Assembly: GCF_036634195.1 (NCBI RefSeq)
Contig: NZ_JAZIFY010000001.1
Location: 6,520,501-6,584,500, forward strand
Length of the DNA: 64,000 bases
DNA from: Streptomyces sp. P9-A4
Lineage (GTDB): Bacteria > Actinomycetota > Actinomycetes > Streptomycetales > Streptomycetaceae
Direction of reading: 5' to 3'
In this document: piece after piece, positions 43,537 through 52,141 of the stretch
Position numbering within the stretch: the first letter of the stretch is position 1
Layout: each line of letters opens with the position of its first letter
Position numbers and translations under genes: made by a program
Notes under the pieces: model-generated
The model's database searches: none
Seen by the model: the letters and a program-made list of their open reading frames with translations, nothing else
What the model was told of the DNA's origin: nothing

Positions 43537-45366
43537 TCAGAAGGTGAGGCTCCAGGAGTCGATGTAGCCGGTGTCACCCGTGGCCACATCGCGGACCTGG
43601 AGCTTCCAGGTGCCGTTGGCGACCTCGCTCGACGCGTCGACCGTGTACGTGGTCAGGACGTTGTCGGTGCCGTCGGAGGAGGAGGACGCCTTGAGGTTGC
43701 GCACCGTGCCGTCGGGGGCGATCAGGTCGATGACCAGGTCCCCGCGCCAGGTGTGCTTGATGTCCACGCCGACCTTGAGGGCGGCGGGAGCGTTGCCGGT
43801 GCGGCCGGTGACGGCGATCGAGGACGACACGGTGGTGTTGTCGGGGATCGACACGTCCGTCGCGTTGGTGAAGACGGTCCCGGTCGGCGGGGTGGTGCCG
43901 AGGACCGCCTCCACGGACTTCGCGGAGTCGGCGATGCCGGTGCCGCAGCCGCCGGTGCAGGTGCCGGGCAGCGGACGGGCGTTGGTCTTGACCGCGGACT
44001 CGATCTCGGCCGGGGTGAGCGTGCTCTTGGCCGACTTGAGGAGCGCGGCGAGGCCGGCGATGTGCGGCGCGGCCATCGAGGTGCCCTGGTAGGGCTTGAA
44101 GGTCTCGGTCGACTGGGTCGTCGCGCCCGAGTTCAGCGTGGAGTAGATGCCGTTCTCGGGGGTGGTGACGGTACCGGGCGTGTCCGTCGAGCGACGGGTC
44201 TCGCCGCCGGGCGCGGCCACGTCCACGAGGGTGCCGTAGTTGGAGTAGTACGACCGGTTGCCCTCACGGCTGGTCGACGCCACGGTGATGACGTTCGAGC
44301 AGTTCGCGGGCGTGAATCCGGAGGCGTTGGCGTTGCTGTTGCCCGCGGCGACGACGACGGTGGTACCGCGCGAGACGGCGCCGTTGATGGCGGTCTGGTA
44401 GACGCTCGGGCAGGTCGAGCTGGCGCCGCCCAGGCTCAGGTTGATGACCTTGGCCGGGCTGGCGTTGGCCGGGACGCCCGGCACGGTGCCGCCGGAGGCC
44501 CAGGTGATCGCGTCGGCGATGTCGGAGGACGAGCCGCCGCACTTGCCGAGTACGCGCACGGGCTGGATCTTCGCGTTGTACGCGATGCCCGCGATGCCCT
44601 TGGTGTTGTTCGTGACGGCGGCGATGGTGCCGGCCACGTGGGTGCCGTGCCAGGAGGAGTTGGAGGCCGTGGAGCCCGTGCCGCACTCCCCGGCGGTGGC
44701 GTTCCAGTCGCCCTCGTCCTTCGGGTCCGCGTCGCGGCCGTTGCCGTCGCGGGCGTCGGCGGAGGTCGAGATGAAGTCGTAACCGGAGACGATGTTGGTC
44801 GCCAGGTCCGAGTGGGCGGCGTAGCCGGTGTCGATGACGGCGACGGTGACACCGGAGCCGGTCGTCTTGTCCCAGGCTGCAGGAACGTTCATGCCGCCGG
44901 TGGGCTCGAAGAGGTCCCACTGCTTGGCGTAGTCGGTGTCGTTCGGGGTGACCGCCATCGCGTAGGCGCGGATGTCGGGCTCGACCGAGGCGACGGACGG
45001 GTCGGCGCGGAAGGCGTTCATGACCTCCGCCACGTCCTGCTTGGTGACGCTGTCGCCCAGGTCGACCAGGGCGCCACCGCCGGCGAGGCGGCGCTCGAAG
45101 GAGAGCTTCTCGCCCGTCTTCGCGGCCTTCTCGGCCGTGTCGCTCTTCGCGGCGGTGTTGGAACCGGCCTCGGCGGCCCGGCTCTTGTAGGTCACGATGA
45201 CCTTCTCGACGGGGGCGCTGGGAAGCGCCCGCATCGTCTGCGAAGCCGGAGCCGGCTTCGGGGTGGCAGCGCCCGGGGCGGCGAACGCCCCGGAGGTGGT
45301 GGCAGCGGCACCGAGGATCGCGGCGCTCGCGACCACGGATATGACTCTCCGCCTGGAACCGTTCAA
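43537..45366 (-). CDS. Secreted subtilisin-like protease (S8) with P-domain
   Basis: 609 residues. Signal peptide (SRRRVISVVASAAILGAAA, cleavage near residue 30), an inhibitor I9 propeptide (VEKVIVTYKSRAAEA ... SVASVEPD), a peptidase S8 domain with Asp179 (VIDTGYAAHSD), His240 (WHGTHVAGT) and Ser430 (GTSMAAPH), then a C-terminal P/proprotein-convertase domain (IKHTWRGDLVIDLIAPDGT). Exported and self-processed; likely nutritional or developmental. A TTG start at 45366 with GAAAGGG upstream is chosen because it begins the signal peptide; the frame is open to 45633. Translated from a long 5' leader. Confidence 0.94.
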   Translation of the reverse strand: MNGSRRRVISVVASAAILGAAATTSGAFAAPGAATPKPAPASQTMRALPSAPVEKVIVTYKSRAAEAGSNTAAKSDTAEKAAKTGEKLSFERRLAGGGALVDLGDSVTKQDVAEVMNAFRADPSVASVEPDIRAYAMAVTPNDTDYAKQWDLFEPTGGMNVPAAWDKTTGSGVTVAVIDTGYAAHSDLATNIVSGYDFISTSADARDGNGRDADPKDEGDWNATAGECGTGSTASNSSWHGTHVAGTIAAVTNNTKGIAGIAYNAKIQPVRVLGKCGGSSSDIADAITWASGGTVPGVPANASPAKVINLSLGGASSTCPSVYQTAINGAVSRGTTVVVAAGNSNANASGFTPANCSNVITVASTSREGNRSYYSNYGTLVDVAAPGGETRRSTDTPGTVTTPENGIYSTLNSGATTQSTETFKPYQGTSMAAPHIAGLAALLKSAKSTLTPAEIESAVKTNARPLPGTCTGGCGTGIADSAKSVEAVLGTTPPTGTVFTNATDVSIPDNTTVSSSIAVTGRTGNAPAALKVGVDIKHTWRGDLVIDLIAPDGTVRNLKASSSSDGTDNVLTTYTVDASSEVANGTWKLQVRDVATGDTGYIDSWSLTF

Positions 45367-45698
45367 GGTGTGGCCCTTTCGAGTACGACGTAACTGCGGA
45401 GCAGTGGCGGCGGCGCGGGACACACGGGGCGAAGTGGGGTCGCGGTCCGAGGTTCCCTGGGCTTGGGGGGCCCGTGCGCCGCCACCGGCGCGACGGCCCG
45501 GGTCAAGGCCGTCACCGGCGGACACCACCCTCCGCATGCACCTGTCAGGGTGCTGTCGGGGGATGATATCTGCCGGTGCGGAGGACAGTAGGGAACGGGG
45601 GGGTGAACCCGATACGGGGAAAACCCTTGTCACCCCTCAGAGGGTGGCGGGGGGTCGGTGAGGGGGAGGGTGCGCGGGGTGCGCCAAGGGCGGCTGGA
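45367..45698. other. Intergenic region upstream of the subtilase
   Basis: About 330 bases between the protease start and the end of the GNAT gene, both on the minus strand. No gene seen. A minus-strand -10-like TATCAT (45563-45568) could give a ~190-base leader for the protease. An imperfect hairpin (CACCCTC/GAGGGTG, near 45630-45650) may end the GNAT transcript. Confidence 0.4.
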
Positions 45699-46565
45699 TC
45701 AGCCGAGCTCGAGCGTCGTCACGCCGAAGACCCGCTCGTGCGCCACCGGACGGACCGGGCCCGTGTACATCCGGGCCGTCTCGAACGTCGGCTCGAGTCC
45801 CCGTTCCTCGGCCAGCCGCGCCGCCGCCGGATTCGACTCCGGCATGTCGACCGCGATCCGGTCCGCGCCGAAGGCCCGCGCCTCGCCGGCGAGCGCGTCG
45901 AGCAGCACCGCCGCGTCGGCCGGCGTGTCCGCGAACAACGGCCCGATCCGCGCCTCGTCCTGCGCCGGACGGACCACCCCGTACCCGGTCGGGCGCCCGT
46001 CGACCACCCGTACCAGCGCACGGTGTCCCGGCGTCGTCAGCCAGGCGGAGAGGAACCGCGGCCGGTCGGCGTGGTGGCAGGCGCCGTCGTACGCGGCGAG
46101 GACGGCCGGATCGACCTGTCCGGCGGCCACCACCCCGGCCGCCGGGCCGTCGGGGGCCGGGATCCCGCCCACGTAACGTGCCGTCCGGTACGCGGTCGTG
46201 AAGCCCGAGCGCCGGTAGTTGTCCTGCTGCGCCGGGACCCCGTCGAGCCCCACGGACCGGCCGCCCGCGTGGGCGAGGGCGGCGCGCCAGGTGGCCAGCC
46301 CGTGACCGAGCCCACGGAGTTCGGGGCGTACGAGGTAGAAGCCGAGGAAGGCGTAAGCGTCGTCGTAGGTGACGACCGAGATGGCCGAGACCGGCTCACC
46401 GTCCACCCGGCCGAGGAAGAAGCCCTGGGGATCCTGCGCGAAGAACGCGGGGGCGTCGGAGAGCCCCGGGTTCCACCCCTCCACGGCCGCCCAGGAACGG
46501 ACGAGTTCCCACTCCCGCGCCGTGGCGGGGGAGACGGACAACGAGCCGGAGGAGACGGAGGGCAT
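45699..46565 (-). CDS. GNAT family N-acetyltransferase, two-domain
   Basis: 288 residues. The N-terminal GNAT domain shows LVRPELRGLGHGLATWRAAL, with the acetyl-CoA-binding RGLGHG. The C-terminal ~130 residues are a second GNAT-like domain (VRVVDGRPTGYGVVRPAQDE ... ERGLEPTFETARMYTGP) of the kind found in the YitI/acetyltransferase_18 group. Substrate unknown. The start ATG at 46565 has GAAGGA seven bases upstream; the frame extends upstream without support. Monocistronic. Confidence 0.9.
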   Translation of the reverse strand: MPSVSSGSLSVSPATAREWELVRSWAAVEGWNPGLSDAPAFFAQDPQGFFLGRVDGEPVSAISVVTYDDAYAFLGFYLVRPELRGLGHGLATWRAALAHAGGRSVGLDGVPAQQDNYRRSGFTTAYRTARYVGGIPAPDGPAAGVVAAGQVDPAVLAAYDGACHHADRPRFLSAWLTTPGHRALVRVVDGRPTGYGVVRPAQDEARIGPLFADTPADAAVLLDALAGEARAFGADRIAVDMPESNPAAARLAEERGLEPTFETARMYTGPVRPVAHERVFGVTTLELG

Positions 46566-46689
46566 GGGGGTTCCTTCGACAGCCGGGAGCGGGCGGGGGG
46601 TTGTCCGGCCGGACGGAAAACCGGACAAAGCGCGCCGAGCATAGCGCCGCCCGGGAGGGCGCCGGCTCGGCGCCGATCGATTCCGGCCG

Positions 46690-46829
46690 CGGTCGCGGGT
46701 GGGGGCGTACGGGCAGTCCTCGGCGTACGGGCGGCGGCTCGGGGCGTACGAGCGGGGGCTCGTTCCGGCAGTGCCCCAATGCCCAGCGCCCCAATGCCCA
46801 GCGCCCCAGTGCCCCAGTGCCCCAGCGCC
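46690..46829. repeat. Tandem repeats beyond the NAD-kinase-like gene
   Basis: Two short repeat families between the GNAT start and the NAD-kinase-like stop. GCGTACGGGC-type units lie at about 46705-46755. Then comes GCCCCAATGCCCAGC followed by GCCCCAGT-type units (about 46772-46826). They sit right at the 3' end of the kinase gene; role unknown. Confidence 0.6.
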
Positions 46830-47729
46830 TCAGTGCACCAGGCGCAGCCGCGTCCCCGCCACGGTGAGGCGGACGGTCTGACCCCAGGTCAGTTCCAGCG
46901 AGTCCGACTCGACGCCGTCGCCGAACGCGACCAGACGGTCCGACTCGACGGTGAGCCGCAGCCACTGCTCCCGGTCGAGCAGCCCCTCCACGCGGGTGGT
47001 CCCGGTCGTCGGTGACGGCCAGGCCTCGCGGACGAACCAGGCGAGCCGGGCGTCCGCCGGCGCGGGCAGCGCCAGCGCGCTGGAACGCTGCTCCCACAGC
47101 GACCTGAGCCAGCCCGTCGCCCCCGTGCCGGTGCCGACGAGGACACCGGACGAGGCCTGGGGCTCGGGCGCGGCCTCCGCCGCGTCCACCTCCAGCGTGT
47201 AGCGCGCCGTCTGGTGGCCGCGCGGACCCACGTAGATCTCGTTGAGGGCGAGGAGCCGCTGCGCGTCGTCGGTCACGGCCTCCACCATCGTCAGCTCGTC
47301 GACCGTCGCACCCGCCGCGACCGCGTACGGCAGCAGCCGGCGCGCCCGGTCCGCACGGTGGCGGACCAGGACGCCCGGATTGCGCCCGGGGTCGGCGTCG
47401 ATCCCGATGACGGGCTGCCCGGTCAGGTACTTCGCCGCGTTGGCGACCAGGCCGTCCTGTCCGACCACGACGACCACGTCCTCGGGGCCGAACAGGAACC
47501 GGTCCAGGTCGGCGCGTTCCACCCGGGTCTGCCGCCATGTCAGCGGCACCGCGCCCGCCACCTCGGCCAGCGCCCGGTGGGCGCGCTCGTGCCGCTCGCG
47601 CACGGCGTCGGCCGAGCGGCCGCGCGCGGCGAGGAAGAACGCGGCCTGGCCGTGCGTACCGTGCCGGGCGAGCAGCTCCTCGTACTCCGTGGTCCGGTGC
47701 ACGAGGACCGCGCGCGGTGCCAGGCTCAC
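46830..47729 (-). CDS. NAD(+)/diacylglycerol kinase-like protein
   Basis: 299 residues. ATP-NAD kinase fold. VVVVGQDGLVANAAKYL takes the place of the usual GGDGT ATP-binding loop (here GQDGL). VIGIDADPGRNPGVLV and SSGVLVGTGTGATGWLRSL (the conserved GTGxTGW strand) follow. The altered GGDG suggests a divergent or regulatory member. The GTG start at 47729 overlaps the SPFH stop by four bases (GTGA), so the two are coupled in one operon. Likely phosphorylates NAD or a related nucleotide, or senses it, at the membrane-linked SPFH complex. Confidence 0.85.
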   Translation of the reverse strand: MSLAPRAVLVHRTTEYEELLARHGTHGQAAFFLAARGRSADAVRERHERAHRALAEVAGAVPLTWRQTRVERADLDRFLFGPEDVVVVVGQDGLVANAAKYLTGQPVIGIDADPGRNPGVLVRHRADRARRLLPYAVAAGATVDELTMVEAVTDDAQRLLALNEIYVGPRGHQTARYTLEVDAAEAAPEPQASSGVLVGTGTGATGWLRSLWEQRSSALALPAPADARLAWFVREAWPSPTTGTTRVEGLLDREQWLRLTVESDRLVAFGDGVESDSLELTWGQTVRLTVAGTRLRLVH

Positions 47730-48733
47730 GACCGCGCCCCGCCCTCGCCCAGCCTGGCGAGCAGCCCGGTCAGGACGTCGGGCGAGAGCGTCAGGTGCTC
47801 GATCCGGGGCAGGTTCTCGGCCGCGCTGTTCACGGCGAGGGCGTGCAGCGTGGCGGGTTCCACCTCCCCGTGCGCCCGCAGCCACTCGGACTGCGCTCCG
47901 GCGCGCGCCTCGCCGATCTCGCGCGCCGCCTCGGCCTCGGCCCGCGCGAGGCGGACCTTCCGTACGGCCTCGGCCTCGGCGCGCACCGCGTCGGCGGCGG
48001 CGTTCTCCTCGGCCTCGCGGCGGGCGTTGGTGCCGCGCTGCTCGACGAGCCGTTCCTCCTGCCGGGCCAGCTCGATCTTGCTGGCGAGTTCGTTCTCGGC
48101 GATGGCGCGTTCGCGTTCGACGGCGACGGCGCGACGCTCGTACGTGGCGCGGTCGGCCTCCTGCTGGATCTGCTCGCGGGCGGGGGTGCGCAGGGCGCGC
48201 TCCACCTCGGGTTCCGGGCGGAGTGCGACGACCCGGACGGCGACGACCTCGATGCCGGTGGCCGGCAGGCGCGGCTCGGCCCCGAGCCCGGCCGTCACGC
48301 GGTCCCGTACGGCCGCGACGCCGTCGACGAGCGCCTCGGCGAGCGTGGTGCGGGCGAGGACGTCGAGGGCGTGCTGCTGGGCGGTCTCGGTGAGGAGGGT
48401 GGCGATCTGCTCCAGCGGGGTGCCGCGCCACGCGCCCGTGTCGGGGTCGATGGAGAAGTCGAGCCGGGTGGCGGCGGCGGCCGGGTCGCCGATCCGGTAC
48501 GTGACGGTGGACTGGACGCTGACGTCCTGGAAGTCGGCGGTACGGGCGTGGAAGGCCATCGCCAGTTCGCGGTCGTTCACCGGGACCTCGGAGAGCGCGG
48601 CGGTGCGCGGCCGGAACCAGAAACTCAGGCCTTCGCCGTCGTGCACGAGCCGGCCGCGGCGCTGGTGGCGGATGTGGGCGGTGGGCGCGGAACGCAGGTG
48701 GCGCCAGCCGGCCCGCCGGGTGATGTCTGCCAT
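47726..48733 (-). CDS. SPFH/band 7 (stomatin-like) protein
   Basis: 335 residues. The SPFH domain occupies about 40-190 (FWFRPRTAALSEVPVNDREL, VQSTVTYRIGDP, IEVVAVRVVALRPEPEVERAL). A long charged coiled coil of about 100 residues follows (ATYERRAVAVERERAIAENELASKI ...), then a short C-terminal domain. There is no membrane anchor at the N-terminus, so it may be peripheral and form rings. Its partner is the NAD-kinase-like gene, coupled by a four-base overlap. The start ATG at 48733 has AAGGGGG upstream. Transcription is from a promoter carrying two operator copies. Confidence 0.9.
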   Translation of the reverse strand: MADITRRAGWRHLRSAPTAHIRHQRRGRLVHDGEGLSFWFRPRTAALSEVPVNDRELAMAFHARTADFQDVSVQSTVTYRIGDPAAAATRLDFSIDPDTGAWRGTPLEQIATLLTETAQQHALDVLARTTLAEALVDGVAAVRDRVTAGLGAEPRLPATGIEVVAVRVVALRPEPEVERALRTPAREQIQQEADRATYERRAVAVERERAIAENELASKIELARQEERLVEQRGTNARREAEENAAADAVRAEAEAVRKVRLARAEAEAAREIGEARAGAQSEWLRAHGEVEPATLHALAVNSAAENLPRIEHLTLSPDVLTGLLARLGEGGARS

Positions 48734-48745
48734 GGAAAAGCCCCC

Positions 48746-48798
48746 TTGTCGTCATGTTGACGATAGGGGGCGTGGATAGTTGTCGTCAAGGTGACGCA
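48746..48798 (-). promoter_or_regulatory. SPFH operon promoter with two operator copies
   Basis: Minus-strand -35 TTGACG (48784-48789) and -10 TATCGT (48760-48765), 18 bases apart. Two copies of an operator, TTGTCGTCA-N3-TGACG, start at 48746 and 48780, 34 bases apart. One overlaps the -10 and the other the -35, so a single repressor could shut the promoter fully. No regulator gene adjoins it. Confidence 0.75.
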
Positions 48799-48856
48799 TT
48801 CAAGGTCGCGGGGGCGGCCGGGGTGGTGGACGGGTGGGTTACGGGGTTGTCTGCCC

Positions 48857-50107
48857 TCAACCCGCGACCGGCGCGGGGGCGGGTCCGGCGTCAGGAAGAG
48901 CGAGACCGGCGTCGGGGAGCGCGAGACCGGTGGCCGCGAGGTCGCCGGAGGGGCGGTCGCCGCCCGGTCGGTCTCCGGCGGTTCGATCGATGACGCTCTG
49001 GTTGATGACGGTTCGGTCGGTGGTGGACCGGCCGGTGACGGCGGGACCGGTCGCGCGGGCGGCCGGAACCGGCTGGACCTCCCAAGGGGTACGCGTGCGC
49101 GTGGAGCCGGATTTCGCGAGGGCGGGGGCGGGGGCGGCAGCATGCGCGGGCACGGACGCGGGCACGTTCGGCGGCACCGGCACCGGCACCGGCTCAGGTG
49201 CCGAAGCCGCCACCGACGCGATCTCCCCGGCTCCCGCCTCGGCAGGCCCGCCCTTCGTGAGCAGGACCACGCCCCGGGCCGCCACCAGCGATGCGGTGGC
49301 CGCGACGGCCCAGCCCCAGGCGCCCGCCCGGAAGGTCTCGCCGAGCAGGGCCACGCCGATCACCGCCGCCGCCGCCGGGTTGGAGAGGTTGACCACGGCG
49401 AGGGGGGCGGCGAGCCCGCCCCGGTAGGCGGCCTGCGAAAGCAGCAGACCGCCCGTCGCGAAGCCCGAGATGAGGACCGCGAGCAGTGCGGTCTGCCACC
49501 AGCTCGGCTCGCTGCCCGGCAGTTCGAGCGCGAGCGCCGCCGTCAGGGTCTGGGTGAGCGCGGAGGCGACGCCGGAGGCTATGCCGGAGGCCGTGGCGTG
49601 CCCGAGCCCGCGCCGGGGCCGGCCCGCCGTGGTGCCGTGCCGGCCGGAGGCCAGTGCGGCGATGAGGAGAGCCGTCGCAGCGGCGACGACGAGGGCCTCG
49701 GTGAGGGTGAGTGCCTCGCCCGGTGCGGTGGGCCCGGTCACCGCGACGAGTCCGACGAGCCCGCCGAGGGTCCACAGCGCCCCGCGCCACTCGGTACGGG
49801 TCACCCGCCGCCGTGCGGCGTACGCGCCGAGGGGCAGCGCCGCCACCAGGGTCAGCGCGCCGAGCGGCTGGACCAGGGTCAGCGGCCCGTAGTGCAGGGC
49901 GACGACGTGGGCGAGGGCTCCGGCGGCGTTCAGGCCGACGGCCGCCCACCACTGGCCGCGGGCCAGCAGCGCGCGCAGGGCGCCGCGCCCGTCCTGGACG
50001 GGGGAGGCGGCGGCGAGCCGGGACTGCGCGACGGCGGCGAGCGCGTAACCGGCGGCGGAGACGAGCGAGAGGAGCACCGCGAGGAGGGTGCCGGCGGCGG
50101 GGTTCAT
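48857..50107 (-). CDS. DMT/EamA-like membrane transporter with long tail
   Basis: 416 residues. Nine or ten membrane helices in the first ~290 residues, with duplicated EamA-like halves. Typical strings are YALAAVAQSRLAA (N-terminal helix), HYGPLTLVQPLGALTLVAAL and NLSNPAAAAVIGVALLGETF. The C-terminal ~125 residues are disordered and Pro/Ala/Asp/Arg-rich with short repeats (LALPDAG twice). The substrate is unknown; relatives include metabolite exporters and NIPA-like magnesium transporters. The start ATG at 50107 overlaps the stop of the PAP2 gene by four bases (ATGA), so the two are coupled. Confidence 0.87.
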   Translation of the reverse strand: MNPAAGTLLAVLLSLVSAAGYALAAVAQSRLAAASPVQDGRGALRALLARGQWWAAVGLNAAGALAHVVALHYGPLTLVQPLGALTLVAALPLGAYAARRRVTRTEWRGALWTLGGLVGLVAVTGPTAPGEALTLTEALVVAAATALLIAALASGRHGTTAGRPRRGLGHATASGIASGVASALTQTLTAALALELPGSEPSWWQTALLAVLISGFATGGLLLSQAAYRGGLAAPLAVVNLSNPAAAAVIGVALLGETFRAGAWGWAVAATASLVAARGVVLLTKGGPAEAGAGEIASVAASAPEPVPVPVPPNVPASVPAHAAAPAPALAKSGSTRTRTPWEVQPVPAARATGPAVTGRSTTDRTVINQSVIDRTAGDRPGGDRPSGDLAATGLALPDAGLALPDAGPAPAPVAG

Positions 50108-50946
50108 CGGAGGGCTCCGACCGGGAGGGGGGCCGTGCCGAGGGCGCGGGGTTCGGGTGGTGGCGCCGTGCGGCGACCGGGGGCGCGGACGGCGAGCAGG
50201 GCGAGGCCGAGCAGCGCGGAGGCGGCGAGCGCGTCGAACCAGTAGTGGTTGGCGGTGCCGACGATGACGAGCAGGGTGAGGAGCGGGTGCAGCAGCCACA
50301 GGACGCGCCAGCGCGACCGGGTGGCGGCGATGAGGCCGATCGCGACCATCAGGGCCCAGCCGAAGTGCAGTGAGGGCATGGCGGCGAACTGGTTCGCCAT
50401 CGAGTCGGTCTCCGGCGTGGCCCCGTAGACGGAGGGCCCGTAGACACGGGCGGTGTCGATGAGTCCGTCGGCGGCGAGCATCCGGGGCGGCGCGAGCGGC
50501 ATCAGCAGATGCAGGGCGAGCGCGGCGCCGGTGACGAGGGTGAGCACCCGCCGCGACCACACGTAGTGGGCGGGGCGGCGCAGGTAGAGCCAGACGAGGA
50601 AGGCGATGGTGGCCGGGAAGTGCACGGCCGCGTAGTAGGTGTTCGCGGCCCGGACCAGGGGCTCCCCGTGCAGCAGGAGCTGCTGGACGGCGGCCTCGCT
50701 GGGCAGGTGGAGTGCGCGTTCGGCGTCCCAGACGCGGTCGGCGTTCCGGAAGGCGAGGGCCTCGTGGCCGTTGGCGAAGAGCCGGCCGAACTTGTAGACG
50801 AGGAAGAGCGTGGTGACGAGGACCAGCTCGCGCAGCAGGGGCGGCCGGGCGCTCGTGCCGCGGTCCCCCTCGCCGGGGCCGGGGGTAGGCGTCAGCCCCG
50901 GTCCTGCAGGACGTGGTCCTCGTATCCCGCGTATCCCGCCAGCCAT
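50104..50946 (-). CDS. PAP2-family phosphatase/inositol phosphotransferase-like membrane protein
   Basis: 280 residues with about six membrane segments. The active-site motifs are MPSLHFGWAL (His as general acid) and ANHYWFDALAA (His nucleophile with Asp), the split PAP2 signature also seen in inositol phosphorylceramide synthases. It likely hydrolyses or transfers phosphate on a lipid at the outer face of the membrane. The N-terminus (about 35 residues) is Gly/Pro-rich. The start ATG at 50946 follows GAGGGCC. First gene of a two-gene operon with the DMT transporter. Confidence 0.91.
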   Translation of the reverse strand: MAGGIRGIRGPRPAGPGLTPTPGPGEGDRGTSARPPLLRELVLVTTLFLVYKFGRLFANGHEALAFRNADRVWDAERALHLPSEAAVQQLLLHGEPLVRAANTYYAAVHFPATIAFLVWLYLRRPAHYVWSRRVLTLVTGAALALHLLMPLAPPRMLAADGLIDTARVYGPSVYGATPETDSMANQFAAMPSLHFGWALMVAIGLIAATRSRWRVLWLLHPLLTLLVIVGTANHYWFDALAASALLGLALLAVRAPGRRTAPPPEPRALGTAPLPVGALR

Positions 50947-51005
50947 CGTGCGGCCCTCTAATCCGTCAAATCGCCAACAAACGGAGTGAGCCTAGATCCG
51001 AATCC

Positions 51006-51043
51006 ATCGAGACGCAAGCGTCTCGATACGTTTGCGTCTCGAT
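51006..51043. promoter_or_regulatory. TetR operator upstream of tetR
   Basis: A perfect 22-bp palindrome at 51006-51027 (arms ATCGAGACGC and its complement, centre AA), followed by a repeat of one half-site, GCGTCTCGAT, at 51034-51043. It lies in the 150-base gap between the divergent PAP2 and TetR genes, so it probably controls both. Confidence 0.85.
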
Positions 51044-51096
51044 TGTGCACCCCCTACTCTCGTATGTGCAGAGACAGAGGTGTCCGGGAGGGATCG

Positions 51097-51699
51097 ATGT
51101 CCACAGAGGCCGCGACCACAGCAGCCCGCCGCAGCAAGATCACGCCGGAGCGCGAGACGGAGCTGTACGACGCCGTGCTCTGCCTCCTGCGTGAGGGCGG
51201 CTACGACTCGGTGACCATGGAGGGCGTCGCCGCCCGGACCAAGTGCGGCAAGGCCACCCTCTACCGGCAGTGGGGCACCAAGCCCCAGCTCGTCACCGCG
51301 GCGCTCGCCCAGCGGCGCTGCACCGTCTTCGCCGGAATCGACACCGGCACGCTCGCCGGGGACCTGCGCGAGGCGGGCCGCATCGCCGCCTCCCACCGCG
51401 AACGCGACGCCGAACTGATGGAGGCGGTCGCCCAGGCCTTCATCCAGCACCCGGACCTGCGGGCCGCGCTCCGCGAGACCGTCATCGCCCCCGAGATCGC
51501 CGCGATCGACGCGGTCGTGGCGCGCGCGGTCGAGCGCGGCGAGGTCGACGCGGACAACCCCGCCATCGGCTTCGTCGCCCCCTGCTTCATGGGCATGCTC
51601 CGCGTCGAGCGACTCTTCGAGGAACGCTTCACGGACGTCTCGACCATGCTGACCTTCGTCGACGCCGTCCTCCTTCCGGCGCTGCGCGTCGAGGGGTGA
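51097..51699 (+). CDS. TetR/AcrR family regulator
   Basis: 200 residues. The N-terminal helix-turn-helix is DSVTMEGVAARTKCGKATLYRQWGTKPQLV (about 35-65), followed by a TetR_C-type ligand domain (GDLREAGRIAASHRERD ... MGMLRVERLFEERFTD). The start ATG at 51097 has GGGAGGGAT upstream; the frame extends to 50986 through the operator and is not used. It likely represses itself and the divergent PAP2/DMT operon through the 22-bp palindrome. Confidence 0.95.
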   Translation: MSTEAATTAARRSKITPERETELYDAVLCLLREGGYDSVTMEGVAARTKCGKATLYRQWGTKPQLVTAALAQRRCTVFAGIDTGTLAGDLREAGRIAASHRERDAELMEAVAQAFIQHPDLRAALRETVIAPEIAAIDAVVARAVERGEVDADNPAIGFVAPCFMGMLRVERLFEERFTDVSTMLTFVDAVLLPALRVEG

Positions 51700-51728
51700 G
51701 GGCGGGGGCCGTCCCGCACCCTGGGACC

Positions 51729-52103
51729 ATGCCCGCACACAGCCATGACGTCCGCGTCCGCCGCATCTACGAGACCCCGTCGCCCGAGGACGGCGTACGG
51801 GTCCTCGTCGACCGGCTCTGGCCGCGCGGACTCGCCAGGACCGACGCCCACATCGACGAGTGGCCGAAGGCGCTCACACCCTCGACGGAACTCCGCCGCT
51901 GGTACCACGGACCTGAGGGCGAGTACGAGGAGTTCTCCCGGCGGTACGAGGCCGAGCTGACGGCCCCGGACGCGGCGGCGGCGCTCGGCCGGCTGCGGGA
52001 ACTCGCGCGGAAGGGGACGGTCACGCTCCTGACCGCCGCGAAGGACCCGTCGGTCAGCCACACGTCGGTACTGCGACGCGAGCTGGAGGGGCCGGGGGAG
52101 TGA
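51729..52103 (+). CDS. DUF488 family protein
   Basis: 124 residues. Compact DUF488 protein (YeaO-like). Conserved motifs are RVLVDRLWPRG near the N-terminus, the WPKALTPSTELRRWYHG segment in the middle and LLTAAKDPSVSHTSVLRREL at the C-terminus. Function unknown; sometimes linked to heavy-metal stress. The start ATG at 51729 has only a weak ribosome site (GGGAC). It begins 29 bases after tetR and may be cotranscribed with it. Confidence 0.92.
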   Translation: MPAHSHDVRVRRIYETPSPEDGVRVLVDRLWPRGLARTDAHIDEWPKALTPSTELRRWYHGPEGEYEEFSRRYEAELTAPDAAAALGRLRELARKGTVTLLTAAKDPSVSHTSVLRRELEGPGE

Positions 52104-52141
52104 CCGCGCCGGGGTGGCCGAGGGACGCCGAGATGCAGCCG

